From NCBI GenBank assembly GCA_004369045.1, contig ML213530.1, positions 9,133 to 73,132 of the forward strand: a stretch of DNA of 64,000 nucleotides. The letters are read 5' to 3'. The notes below the pieces were generated by a model. It saw nothing but the letters and a program-made list of their open reading frames with translations, was not told the DNA's origin and did no database searches. The stretch is from Heliocybe sulcata. Its lineage: Eukaryota > Basidiomycota > Agaricomycetes > Gloeophyllales > Gloeophyllaceae. A program made the translations under genes and the position numbers. Shown here in pieces: positions 10,977 through 23,532 of this stretch (position 1 is the stretch's first letter; the number at the start of each line of letters is the position of its first letter).

Positions 10977-13900
10977 CTACGCCTCGTTGAGAGATGCGAA
11001 GCTTAGCGGCATGAATTGCTGATCATGTTATCAATCAGCATCATGGTTAACACGCCGGTAAGATCAGACGACTTACCCTACCGCCTGCCTCGTAGTGTTT
11101 GCTGTTCGCTTCCACCCAGTGTAATCGAAGGGCGTGCAAGAACGCCGACAGACCCTATTTCAGATGCGAAGCGTCAGATGACCACCGGCTCCCTCAAAGA
11201 GTCCGAACATCGGGTACGCACCTCCATTACACATAGGATGAAGATCGTCAGCACGAACCACAAGCAAAACACGATAGCCAAGGCAATCCATCCAAACAGC
11301 CCGCTCATCCCAAGCGCGGGCGCCAGCGTCATATTCCACAACACCTCCGACAGCTGCGCATGGGCAAGGGAGAGCGCCCAAAGCCGGAGATACGACGCAG
11401 TATGCGATATGCACCCGAGGCAGAACTCAATTGTATGGATCACTTGGTGAACCACAACTTCGGAGAAATCATGCTGCTCCTGCGGACCGATCAGAATGAA
11501 TACACCGGTCGGATGCCATCGGAGAACTCACATGCTCTTCTTCCGCATCCTCCGCGATCGCTCTGCCATTCCCTTCCTCTTCGCCTTCCATAGTTTCATC
11601 GGAGCTCGCCCTCGGCAGCTCGTCACCCTGCGAAATTCCGACGTACCCTTGCCCTTGAATCTTTTTAATCTCCTGCCACTGCAAGTAAGGTTTCATGAAG
11701 AGGAGCCATGGCACGCAAACGAAGGCGAGGAGCAGAAGCACAGTCTGGATGAACCCTTGACCGCGATACAGCTGCGTCGCAGGATCCACGGTGCCCGGAG
11801 ACAGGAACATAGCAATCAGCATGTTCAGAAGCGACGGAGGTGCCGTCGGAGACGTTGACCAATCAATGGACCACTTGTACAAAATGCAGATGACGAGATA
11901 GCCGAAGATAGACTGCAGAAATATCATCTGCGGGATGAAGTTGCTGTATAAGTCGGAGAAGCGTTTGAACCGGATGTGGTTCGGCACTTGTAAGCAAAGA
12001 GCGAATGTCATCTAGATTTGCGGTGAGAACCTCGGAAAGATACGACGGATCACAAAACGTACATGGATGACACCGAGTACGATAGACATCTTCATCTTGT
12101 ACGAGTTCGTGTACACCAGTCCGTTCTCCGCACCATGCCAGCCAGGGTCCAGACCGAAAGGATAGACGTGACCGTTGAAAGTGGCCTTCACCGTGTCATT
12201 ACCCGGGTTGGCTGGCCAATCCCAGCCAGAGTGCCAGATGTGGAGCGATCTGGAGAAGATATCGTTGTACAGGAGGCCGGTGTACATCGAGAAGGCTCCC
12301 ATGAGAAGGATAATGTAACGCCCGCTGCATGTATCATCAGTATGGGAACACTTACCAACCATGATTACTCAAAAGCACTCACTAGAAGAACGTGCCGATG
12401 ATCTGATTGGCCATCCTCTCAGTCACAATCTCAATCGATCCACATGCGGTTGAGGACTCACCTCTCCAAGGTCAGCCTTCGCCAACTTTCTCTCAAAGAA
12501 AATCATCAAGACAGCCGTAGTAAACGTGATAAAGCCGTGACCAATATCACCGAACATCACCGCAAACAAGAACGGGAATGTGATCACTGCAAACAGACCA
12601 GGATTGACTTCCTGGTAGGTCGCAATGCCGTAACTGTCCATGATGGTCTGGAATCCCTCGGTGAACTTGTTCGTCCGCATGAACGTGGGCGGCATCTTGT
12701 GTGTCTTGATTTCGTGCAAGATCGGGGGCACACTCGTGCCAGACTCCTCCTGCAGAACACGTCTTGAGCAAAACCGACAAAGAAGTCAAGATTCAGTCGT
12801 ACCGTGGCATGCCTCAGGGCCAACTGAATGGTCGTGATATCGCGCGTAGGGCACCAACCCTCGGCAATGAGCGTCTTACGCCGCACGTCGTAGTTGAACA
12901 GGTTCAGGGTCTGATAGATCAGCTTCTCCTTCGCCACGACGTCCTGCCAACTCGCCAGGCTCTCCCCGACCCGGACAAGCTCGCTCCTGCGGTTCAGACC
13001 CGTGTTGTACAGCACGGTCTGCAGATCCTCGAGGCGTGCCGTGACCTCTCGCAGGGAGTCGGACCGCTTGTCCGCGTTGGCGTCGATAGGGTACAGCGTG
13101 CCGCCCATCGATTCGGCGACCTTGCGGATCTTCGCAAGCAAGGTCTCGCCATGGGCAAATATGATGAAGACATTCTTCCGCGTCTCAGCGCCGGTCACTG
13201 CGTCGACGAAGGGCTCAGGAATATCCGTGTAGTTCATGTATAAGTTGCCGCGCAGAACACGCCACAGCACTCTCTCGAACGTTGGGAGGCGGGTCCGTTC
13301 GATGGTACCGGCGACAAACCTGCAGAATGTCAGATAGAGTATTAGGTAGACCAGGTATCAGAAACCCACTCCAAATCGAACTGAACCGTCGCCGACGAAA
13401 ATTGGTTGTCACGTTCCGCATGCTGCAACAAGGGCGCACTGCTCTCGTCGAAAGACGTCCTTACTTCCGCTTCCTGAGCCTGAGCCTATGGGACGTCGAG
13501 TTAGCGCAGTCGCACTAATCGCCATATTACCCACCTTGTCAAAGAATACCGCTGTCTCTCTCAGCACATGCCTCGCCTCCACCAACTCCCTCATGCGCTC
13601 GCTCAGCGTCGCATAGCTCTCATTCATCTGATTCAGGCGGTTCTCATGCTCCGTCAGCGTAACATCCAGCTCGTCAATCGTCGTCGCAGCACGCGGGCCG
13701 ACCGTGATTAGGGGCGCAGAGTCGTAAAGAGGTCGGATGGGCACTTTATCCTTCTCCTTCTCGATCTGCGACGTAAAAAATCGGACACGGCGTGACATTT
13801 CGTCGACACGCCTGATTTCTCCTACGAAGGACCGTTGGAAGGGGTTCACTTCGGGATTCAGCTGAGGGTGGTCCGTTCATGAGCGCCGTCCACCTCGACG

Positions 13901-14006
13901 CAACGAAGGGACTCACATCCTTGAATTCGACATTTCCTAGCTCGCCCAGCTCCGCTACTGCATCGTGAGCGACTTCAGTCGGAATAAACAATTGTACCAA
14001 GCTCAT
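10977..14006 (-). CDS. VPH1: V-type proton ATPase subunit a (Vo sector)
   Basis: Large membrane subunit of the vacuolar/endosomal H+-ATPase; it forms the proton half-channels next to the c-ring. The start [17 protein letters not shown] matches the conserved N-terminus. The cytosolic half includes [20 protein letters not shown] and [20 protein letters not shown]. The membrane half includes [22 protein letters not shown] and [20 protein letters not shown]; the Arg in SYLRLW corresponds to the essential proton-path arginine. The last exon gives [18 protein letters not shown] and, after one more intron, [12 protein letters not shown] with the stop at 10977-10979. About eight exons. A single fungal isoform cannot be sorted to VPH1 or STV1 type from sequence alone. 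Confidence 0.94.
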
Positions 14007-14477
14007 AGGCTCGGAACCTACTCAAACGCTGTCAGTGGAGATTATTAAGAGACGGACAAGGGCAGCGCACGGAAAAGAGTGGGGTACTCGTCGGCCATTG
14101 TGGGCGACCAAGGACACGCCGAGATGCGTGCTAGAAAGGAGTACTATGCTGGAGCTCGACGTCCGCTGCGATGATGCGACTACACTTGGGGACCGACCGG
14201 CACATCCCGCCGAATGCGGAATCGCGCAGAGACGTGACGTTTGTGTGACGTGACGCATTCCCCTAGCCACAAGAACTGTCGTGCGGCAGCCAGTAGCAGC
14301 CTTTGAAGGCCAGGCATAAGTAGCTACAAGTCAGCTTCACCTCTCAAAAATCGACCTGTATATGACCCAAATCTCAAGCGACATCTGCAGAGAACTAGTA
14401 CTTAATAATAACTCAGAAAGGCGAACAGAGTCGGAGACCACGACATCGACCTGGCAGGACAGGATCCAGCTGAATGC
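14007..14477. other. Intergenic, V-ATPase a promoter
   Basis: Upstream of the minus-strand V-ATPase a gene and downstream of the 14478 stop. No gene signal; small frames at 14022-14270 have no support. Confidence 0.55.
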
Positions 14478-15911
14478 TTACGGAGACACCGCATAGGGCT
14501 CCATCTTCACCTTTTTCTTCAGCCTCCCTGCCACATTCTCCTTATTACTCCTACTCTCTCTCAACGCCTCCTTACTCGTACTCCGCGTCACCACTGCCTC
14601 ACTTCTAGTAGCCCTCTCACCACCACCTTCAGTCATGTCATCTAAACCCCTCTTCACTTGCCCCTGCGCGGCACCCGCAGCATGCAATGCACGGAACAGT
14701 GCAACATCGTACCCAACGCAGCGGAGGCTGTAGCAAGGTACTGACCACTCGCCCACCTCGTACTTCCGTTTCACCTCTGCTTGCGCCGCAAGCGAGGGTA
14801 CAGACCCTGGTGGCGTTCCTTGCGACGCAACACGCATGCAATGTTTTGCTTTCGTCTGAGCCATGCGTTAGCATAGCAGCACGCGCAAGGGGGGAGGTGA
14901 CGCCAGCGTACCTGTTCGTCAAAACTAAGCCATTCAGATAATTTCATCTCGCCGCCCTCAAAGACGGCGCTGATATAACGACCCAGGTATAGCCACTAGG
15001 TACATATTTTCAGAAGTTGTCCAAGAAAACAATGCGTGAATCCACACTTACCTCCATTTCGCGCACCTCGACGATCAGCTCAAACTCAAGACCCGGAGGG
15101 AGGACCCACGGTGGGTAGAACCAGTACCCATGTTTCCCCGGTGCCGTTACACGCACCGGGAGATAAGACGGGGGACGGGGGACGAGGTACAAGTGGAAGT
15201 CACGGAATTCCTGCCGTGTGAGGGTTAATTCCCTATATACGTCCACATAGACAGCTTGGGTACTCACGGGGGCCAGGGAACTCTGGATGAGGTACGGCTG
15301 AGCAAGTCTGACCGGCTGCGAGGCAGTGATAGGGTCGAGTGCAGGGAAGAGAGCAGCCAGCATGCGCAAGCGGCGCTCTTCCGCTTCATGTGCTAGTATA
15401 CGACTTTGAAGGTAGAATTGCTGAATCTGGGAACCGTTCTTATGACGCTGCTAATTTGAAGTATGCGTAATGGTGGCTTACTTGGACACTCATTGTGACG
15501 TGCTCGGCCTCTAGACTACCGACACGCTTTGTGAGGTCGAGTCTATCTTTCTCGCTCTCCATTAGCTGTGTCAGTAGCTTTTGACGAGACTCCCCAGACT
15601 TGCTGATGGTCTCCAGAATCTTTCCATGAGAACCTTTGCGCTCTTGAACCTCGGATTTGAGAGTGCTCAGAAGTTCATTCAGGAGGAGCTCTCCATTGCT
15701 GTACCCCTCCGACTTGAGCTTTCCCTGTCGCGATAACATTGTCGAGTCAGCTTGGTGTCGCGCCTGATGGCAATAGAGTCAAATAAAGTGCATAAATTGT
15801 ACATCATCTCACCTTGAGTGCCTCGAGCTCATCCTTTGCCGCCTTGTATTTCGCCGACCAGAACTCGACGAGCTCTTGCGAATGTACGGCGTCGATGGAG
15901 ACCACGGGCAT
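14478..15911 (-). CDS. Coiled-coil protein with probable DUF6697-like C-terminal domain
   Basis: Not recognised with certainty. Five exons (15813-15911, 15482-15724, 15052-15426, 14912-14995, 14478-14855) give 392 aa. The N-terminal 150 residues are heptad-rich and charged (for example LLLNELLSTLKSEVQERKGS, then LLTQLMESEKDRLDLTKRVG), so a coiled coil is likely. The middle holds a beta-rich, proline-rich stretch (HLYLVPRPPSYLPVRV, then YWFYPPWVLPPGLEFELIV). Across introns comes WLYLGRYISAVFEGGEMKL followed by SEWLSFDEQTKAKH, which recalls basidiomycete DUF6697 proteins. The tail ends in a basic KENVAGRLKKKVKMEP, possibly a nuclear localisation signal. A nuclear scaffold role is a guess. The gene model is more secure than the domain name. 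Confidence 0.75.
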
Positions 15912-16441
15912 ATTGATGAGATGGGACGAAAATCAATGCATCCATCGCGCTGCAAAAGCCTGATATAAGTATTAGCTTGAGCAAGTTCCCGTTGCAGGTA
16001 GCAGTGTCTTCTGCAGCAGTCAGCGTCCTGCAGAAGTCGAAAACGGCAAGTGATCTTCCACTTTCGGATGCCACTTCACGTTGTCACAGATTCATAATCA
16101 CAAAGTAGCTTGATAAGGACATACGAGCGTCCTGTACTTCAAGGTTGTGAAAGTCTTTATGCCATATGAGGACAACGAACTACCCGTTATGGAACGGTCA
16201 GTGAGGAGCGTCGGTTGCTCTAGCATCGTTCGCGTTGACGTTCATCGATGCATCTGGAGCATTCCAAAGCAGTAGATGGCATGCTGTATTGGCGTAATCG
16301 TGCACTCACTAGTCCCACGTTCTAGAGGCTCCGAAGGCCTCCGAAAGGTCCTTCGAGCACTTCAGTCAAATCCGCGACGAACGCTTCTCCAGGCCATAAG
16401 TATTAGGATTTCCAGCAGCGAGGTTGCAGTACAAGACCACT
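15912..16441. other. Intergenic
   Basis: Between the start of the coiled-coil gene and the stop of the OST48 gene, both on the minus strand. Promoter and 3' UTR are expected. A plus-strand frame at 16276-16536 overlaps the OST48 end antisense and looks accidental. Confidence 0.5.
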
Positions 16442-17997
16442 TTACTCAGCCTTCACTCCCTTCTTCTTCCTCTGGTCTCTATCATCCCCCGCAAGCCAAA
16501 GCACCGAAAACAGCACGAAACCCGCACTTGTACTGATCGCCCCGACGTAGTAAGGCCATGCCGCGCTCAAGAACCTCGGGTACTCATCATGCCTCGGCGG
16601 CACAACAGGCACCGTAGTCGAGCTATGCAGGTGCGTCCAACCCTTGCGCTTATAATCCACGACGAACTTGAACACCCCATGCCGGTCGGGCACGCGGAAG
16701 GTCACCGAGTATTCACCTGGCTTGCTGGGCACGGGCGGGAGGGCCGTGCGGATGTGCGGGTCGAGCATCGTGAACTCGAGTTGCACGTCCGTGAGGCCAG
16801 AGAAGGGCTCCCAGGCGTTCGTGGCAGGATTGTATTTTGATATATGCGTAGTGTAGACCTGAATTACAGGAGTAGATGAGTTGGTAGATATAGAGCAAGG
16901 AAGGGACGGAGCTTACAATGCGGTCATTTGTGGTGTACTTATCCCGCGGCTCAGTCTCATTGACTTTGTGATGCGCCGAATCGTCGATACGCAGGACGAG
17001 GGACTCTTGGAACGTCCATGCCGCCATCTCGCGAGCGAACTGGGCATTGCCTGACCTGACACCTCTGCCCACCATCTCAGTATGAGCACAAATTCAGATC
17101 GACACGTAATACACGTACTTTGTCACCTCCTTCTTCGCGAACTCATCGTTGAATAGTTCGACACCACCAACGAATAGCACACGGCCGCCGTCCACAGTCT
17201 GGAAACCCGTGACGACGCTCATGTCCTTCCCCGCCCAGAGACCCTCCCCGCCTTTCTCCGCCGCATCCACAAGCGCGTCCGCTCCGGAGTCTTCCGTCGT
17301 ATCGGCGGCAAAGCTCTCAGCTGGAGCGTTCAAGAAAGGTACAAGGAGGGGGTTGTTCCCTAACGCGAAGGGAATGCCGGAGTACCAGACGGGTGCGAGG
17401 CCCGAGGTGAGTGCGGGGCTGGAGGACGAGACGGGGATGGGGATGACTGTGGCCGGTGTGTCACGTTCGGGGAAATGAGAAATAAGAGGTGTGCCGGGTG
17501 GAGGAAGGATGAGGGAGAATTCAGAGGCAAGGGAAGTCAGCGGCGTTTGTTTCGAGCCCAGGGCCAAGATGACATTTGTGTTTTGGGAGAGGAGGTCTAC
17601 TAGGGACTGAGGTGTGATGTCCTTCGCGTATGCTGGTACCAACGTTGTTAAAGTGTGATTAGGAGCGATCAGAGAACTCACTTTTGGTCTCGGGAGTGAA
17701 CAGAATGACATGAGCGAAAGATGCTATGCCATCTTGGATGATTGCGGGGGCCACGTCCTTCGGTGCGCGAAACGTAAGTTCATAGCCCTGCTCTAAGCAA
17801 CATTACTACGTCTCCACGGGGCCCAATCCTGTATACGACGGACACGTACCCTCCAGCCCTTTGAAGAATATAGAATAGTTGTCCTTCGATAGACTAGGGT
17901 CGAGAACGACTAAGACAGAGCTGCCAGTGCTAGACCGCGCGTAGGATAGTATCGCCAGGCTTAACACCAATAGGAGTACGCGCCATATCCGAAACAT
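16442..17997 (-). CDS. WBP1: Oligosaccharyltransferase 48 kDa subunit (OST48/WBP1)
   Basis: Subunit of the ER oligosaccharyltransferase complex that N-glycosylates nascent secretory proteins. It begins with a signal peptide (MFRIWRVLLLVLSLAILSYA) followed by SVLVVLDPSLSKDNYSIFFK, the conserved OST48 start. Lumenal motifs include AYAKDITPQSLVDLLSQNTN, EFSLILPPPGTPLISHF, REMAAWTFQESLVLRIDDS and KYTTNDRI. The C-terminus has DYKRKGWTHL, then YPRFLSAAWPYYVGAIS in a membrane helix and a short cytosolic lysine-rich tail KKKGVKAE, consistent with ER retrieval. About six exons. Family assignment is firm; exact splice borders near 17680-17850 are approximate. Confidence 0.92.
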
Positions 17998-18843
17998 GGC
18001 TGCTCGTAGGACGACCGACGTGTATGAGTTACTGCGTGACTTTCAGCAGCCACCGGCTACGTGTAGATGACACGCTCCGGAAAAGGAAACAGAGCGTCGT
18101 ATGATCTCATGACCCCGGAACCTGTCGCTGCAGCCGCAGAATCAATAAATGGCTGCACAGGGCAATTGTTATACCTTGACAGGTATACAAATCAGAAAAT
18201 GACTCACGATACACATACACTCTGTCCGCATACAGCTATTTTAGAGATAATACACCTACATGCTACAGATCTGTACTCAAAAACCTTGTCTTCTGCTCAT
18301 AAACACTGGGTTTTATTAATAAGTGCGTGTTGGGGTCCGCCATGTTCCTCCAGTCTATTTTTAGTGCTCACACCCACTCGTTGGCGAAGGAGCGGCCTGC
18401 TCAAATCGATAGAAAGTTCTGCTTTACTATCTATTAACTCATTACCCAAGTGTCAATTATCTACTAGACAAATGCTCATATACATATCCATTCCATTTTC
18501 AATTCTCGAAATCGAACCCATCCGCAGGACACGGACGCGTGACGGGTGCGGACTGACCGCCAGACCCGTGTGCGTATACAGCGGCCAAGGACGTTGGACG
18601 GATATCATAACTGCGCACAGCAAGGGTGAAACCGGATCGTTTTGATAGACAGCCACTCGGAAAACCGTATAACCTCTTATAAGTTGCGGTCGACGTTGTG
18701 TCCGACGGCGGCAGCAGCCACGCAAACTCCGTCTATTTCTCCCAGGCCTCCGGAAGACGGCGCCAGCACACCCGAGTCCAACAGCCCCCAGCGCGTTCCT
18801 CTCAACCCATCCACCGCTCTTCCTTCACTGAGTTGTACCGGTC
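17998..18843. other. Divergent promoter region of OST48 and adenylate kinase
   Basis: About 850 bp between the two divergently read starts. Plus-strand frames at 18067-18645 and 18642-18899 have no motif and lie where the adenylate kinase leader is expected. No repeat or RNA gene noticed. Confidence 0.5.
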
Positions 18844-19841
<998 letters not shown>

Positions 19842-20967
19842 AACGTATGTATTTATGCACAGACTTTGTCGGACGCTAGACGGACGTAAGATTCTTGCTG
19901 CCATCTGATTCCTGATCGTGCCCGCGTGGATGGGAAGGCGTGCATGCTGCAAGGTGCATTGGGTAAATGAGGTAATTCCCTTGGATATCGGTGAGCAGTG
20001 CAGCCACGGGTGATGCATTCCGAAGTCTTTGCAGAGCATACCATCTTCTACCTGCTCGTTTCCTCTTGATGCATTCTTGTCGCCATACATCTCCTCGGGG
20101 TAAGCACTCCGCCCTGTCTGTTTGGGTAGTCATTCATGTCCCCCATTCTGCAGCACAGCATCATTCGCAAAGTGCCTTCTGGAGATAGCGGAAGCACTGA
20201 TTCCTTGAAAAGGAACGGACCAACGGCCGCTAAAAATATGTCTTCTCAGCCGATAGGATGCTCATTGCATCGTGGTCCTGCAAGTATCTGAAGTCTTGCG
20301 TCGATATCCCAGTTCTTGCCAATATCAGTCGCAAGCTTAAGGAGAGTCGAGAGGTCCATTACAATGCACACTATCTCCATCTCATAATATGCGGGGTCGG
20401 GGATGTTGTCTATAAGCGCCTGATCGGAGCAGCTGGAGAAGAGATAAGATGCGTCGCGTGGCCCTTCGAACATCTGAATCAATTCTGATTGAAGAACCCA
20501 TCAAATGTCGTTTCTCGTGAAGTAACTTCGTACTTCGGCTCGATACGAGGTATGCCCTGGAGCACCCGGTAGCTGCGCAGCTTCGACATCCCCTTCCAGT
20601 GTAGGTTGAATACAACCCAGTATGCGACTTCTCTCGTTACCGTGTTACCAAAGTCCAGCTGGACTCGCCGTTCTCCATCGCTGCTCTCCCTCGTGAGTCA
20701 GAAATATCCACCGACCACGTTGCATAAGGTTCCTTGAACTTCTAATCGGAGTTTAGCCTTGCCCGTCCAACCCGTAGCGGAGGCAACTGGTACAATGTAA
20801 GGAGCAGGTCCGTATACGGTCGGGTAGATCAGGTTTCACTGATCTGTCTTCGATCATAACGTTTTCCTCTTCTCTTACAGAAAGAAGTTCGAGCCACAGA
20901 TATAAGATTCATGCCCTGACTTTGGATCCAAAGCACTCGAGTTCAACTTCCACGAAGGAACACCTCC
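19842..20967. other. Intergenic with possible minus-strand gene relic
   Basis: About 1.1 kb without a confident gene. On the minus strand around 20480-20700 a frame reads RRVQLDFGNTVTREVAYWVV and then FNLHWKGMSKLRSYRVLQGI before a stop; another frame continues at 20246-20482. This might be a decayed or poorly resolved small gene, but no family is recognised. The right end should hold the promoter of the Zn2Cys6 gene. Confidence 0.3.
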
Positions 20968-23025
20968 ATGGGCCCTGCACCCAAGACGACGAGCGTGCTG
21001 CAGCGAGGATCCGCGTGTTTACCATGCAGGTGGGTCAAAATCCCGTGAGACGATGCCGGCCTACTCTAATCGAATATCTGCATCGCTGACAGAAAGAAGA
21101 AGATGGTAAGCCTTTACGCCACGCTTGCACTGCTACGGTACCCATGATCACCGCGTTCGCCGCCAGAGGTGCGAGGGCACCCGACCGACGTGCAGCCAGT
21201 GCGCCAAGTCACTCCAGCCACAGAGCTGCATCTACGAGGATGCTAAGAAGAAATCCCGCACGCAGAGTCTCAAGGATAAGGTCGCGGTGCTCGAGAAGCG
21301 GCTCAAAGAGCTTGAGCCACATGAGACGACTGGAGAGACGCAGATAGGCATTGGGTCGTCACCACAACCGTTCCCGCCGCCCATATCTCCCGACGGCACG
21401 GAATTGTCGCAGGGGTGGTTCTCAGGTCCATCTGGCGAAGACTGGTTCTCTCATGATGCAGCTCTGCTGAGCTGCCCCACTGTCTTAACCCCGCCGTACG
21501 CCACAAACGCGGCTCGTGATGTCACTGTGAACGATGTCGTCCCTCCTGAGACGAAATGTATGTTGTACGTCAGACGGGCGATGTTCTCGGGAGCTACTAA
21601 AGTATGCCCTCGTTTTAGATTAGACATATTTTTGTCTCACCATCAGCCACTGGGTTTTCATGTCGATCTCTCGAAACTCAAATCATCTCTGTCTGACGAC
21701 TCTAATGGATCAACACATCCCGCCCTTATCAATGCCATCCACCTTCTCGGCTGTCAACTTTCTCAGTCAATCCCCCTCCTGGAGCTCAGGCCTCATTTCC
21801 TCGAAAGAGCGCTGCAGTCCCTGGGTGACGGCATCGAATCTTCAGACAATTTGCTGCACCTCATCCAAGCATCGTGCCTGTTATCTTTATATTTCTTTGC
21901 TCATTGCCGTCTGCTCGAAGCCTACAAGCATGCCGCATGTGCTGCGACTATGGTCGCGAGCCTTGCGATCCATAGACGGAAGACGAAGAGCGCTGCTATC
22001 GTCTCTCTAACCCCCGAAACGGATCTCCCCGAATGCCTTGCCGCATTCTGGCAGAGCTTCGTATTGTGCTATACTTTTGCGGGACTAATGGGATTGCCAG
22101 CGCTTGGCATGCATGCAATTGAAGCCAGAGACATCGAGAAACCTGTCATCGCTGCAATCATTCCGGTGTGATATGCCTACTTTGATTCCGCAAGTCGTTC
22201 ACTGATCTCATATTGTTCAGCCCTTTACAAACTCCGAGAACCAGATATTCGCTGAGGCAGATGCTTGGTCGATCCCCTCGTTGTACGGTCTGTTCTTGCG
22301 GGCGAGAGTCACCGCTCTATATCATCGGTCGTGTCTTGTTGCCTTACGTATGACTATGTCGCTCTTGGGATCTTCATCGCTTTCTTACTTTAGAGCCATC
22401 ACAGAGATATCTGGGCCGGAGTATACGCCGCCTCCAATTGAACAGGAGCTAGACCAGCTGCTGGCGTGCTTGCCACCAACTCCCTGTGATAACCGACCGA
22501 GCATGGAAACATTCACTGTCCTTGCTCTGGGCAATGCAACACGGATAAACCTGTACAAGAACGTACCAGGGCAATGCCATGACCGATGTAGAGATGCGGC
22601 CTTCGCTATGACATTCGCCACGGAGTTATTAAGAGATGAAGATTATATCCACATAGATCCAGTCGTCATCGTATGTCCTCGCAATTTGTCAGGAAGCTGC
22701 CTCGTCACTGACCGCTTTTGAATTAGGCATGCATGGCTATTGCAGCCAGGGTTTTTCTTATGTTACGGCTAGAAGAGGAACCACCTTGTATACGTGGCTA
22801 TCACGAGAGCCTGCAGGTGCTAATGACTGCGCTGCGACGTCTAGGATTATTGTTTCCCCTCGCCAGTGAGCACAAAGTATAATTTTGCTCCTTGATCTGA
22901 GGCTGAGTGGTATCACGACAGCATTCTACGCCGACTCGGTACACAAAGAATGGATCGAACGAGCGGGGAAGGTCCCGCCGCCGTTCGCGCCTGTGACCAT
23001 CTCAGTGGTGGACCTCCTTCAATAA
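20968..23025 (+). CDS. Zn(II)2Cys6 fungal transcription factor
   Basis: Fungal binuclear zinc-cluster regulator; nuclear, target unknown. Six exons (20968-21029, 21093-21105, 21167-22165, 22221-22670, 22727-22865, 22922-23025) give 588 aa. The zinc cluster is split by two introns: exon 1 ends in SACLPCR, a 13-nt micro-exon adds KKKM, and exon 3 continues RCEGTRPTCSQCAKSLQ..C, giving six cysteines. A short coiled linker follows (SLKDKVAVLEKRLKELE). The middle region resembles the fungal-specific transcription-factor domain (LDIFLSHHQPLGFHVDLSKL, then ECLAAFWQSFVLCYTFAGL). The last exon ends in WIERAGKVPPPFAPVTISVV. The neighbours (adenylate kinase, RBR ligase) give no clue to a regulon. Confidence 0.9.
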
Positions 23026-23532
23026 AGTATATCCGCTGGGGGAATTACCGCAGGCTCGCGCCTACATGGCTCGAGTATTATACTAAAGTGAACGGCGGAA
23101 GGGGCGCCCTGGTGCATTCCACTATTCAAAGGTGCGGATAGTGCTAAACCAATGCCATTCGCATCCATAACTCCAGGGCGCCCTCGTGTGTTGTATTGCC
23201 ACTGCAGTTATTTATGTACATCGAGTTTGGGGTTTATAGAAGGTACATAGATACAGATTGCGTGTTCCCGGCATTCAAATTTGAAGACATGCGTCAGGAT
23301 CGGTGATTTTACGCCGGCCTCTAAAGCGCATCCGGATGATTTGCCGACGCATTTCGGCGTTCTGCATTGTGCCCTTGCAATTACCTGTGGCTGCCACATA
23401 GCATATTGCGCATCGTCTGGAAGGCTTTCCAACTGCCTGTACCTATCAGGCCGGATACTGCGCCAACTCTACGACTCTTGTTGAATTTTATCCACCAGAC
23501 ATTCTTCACCCGCGAGACGGTGGACCCCATTC
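23026..23532. other. Intergenic
   Basis: Between the Zn2Cys6 stop and the RBR ligase start. A short inverted motif GGGCGCCCT occurs twice (about 23102 and 23176). No gene seen. Confidence 0.5.

Noticed and set aside
18067-18645. 192-codon frame between OST48 and adenylate kinase
   Set aside because: Low-information sequence in a divergent promoter region, no conserved motif.
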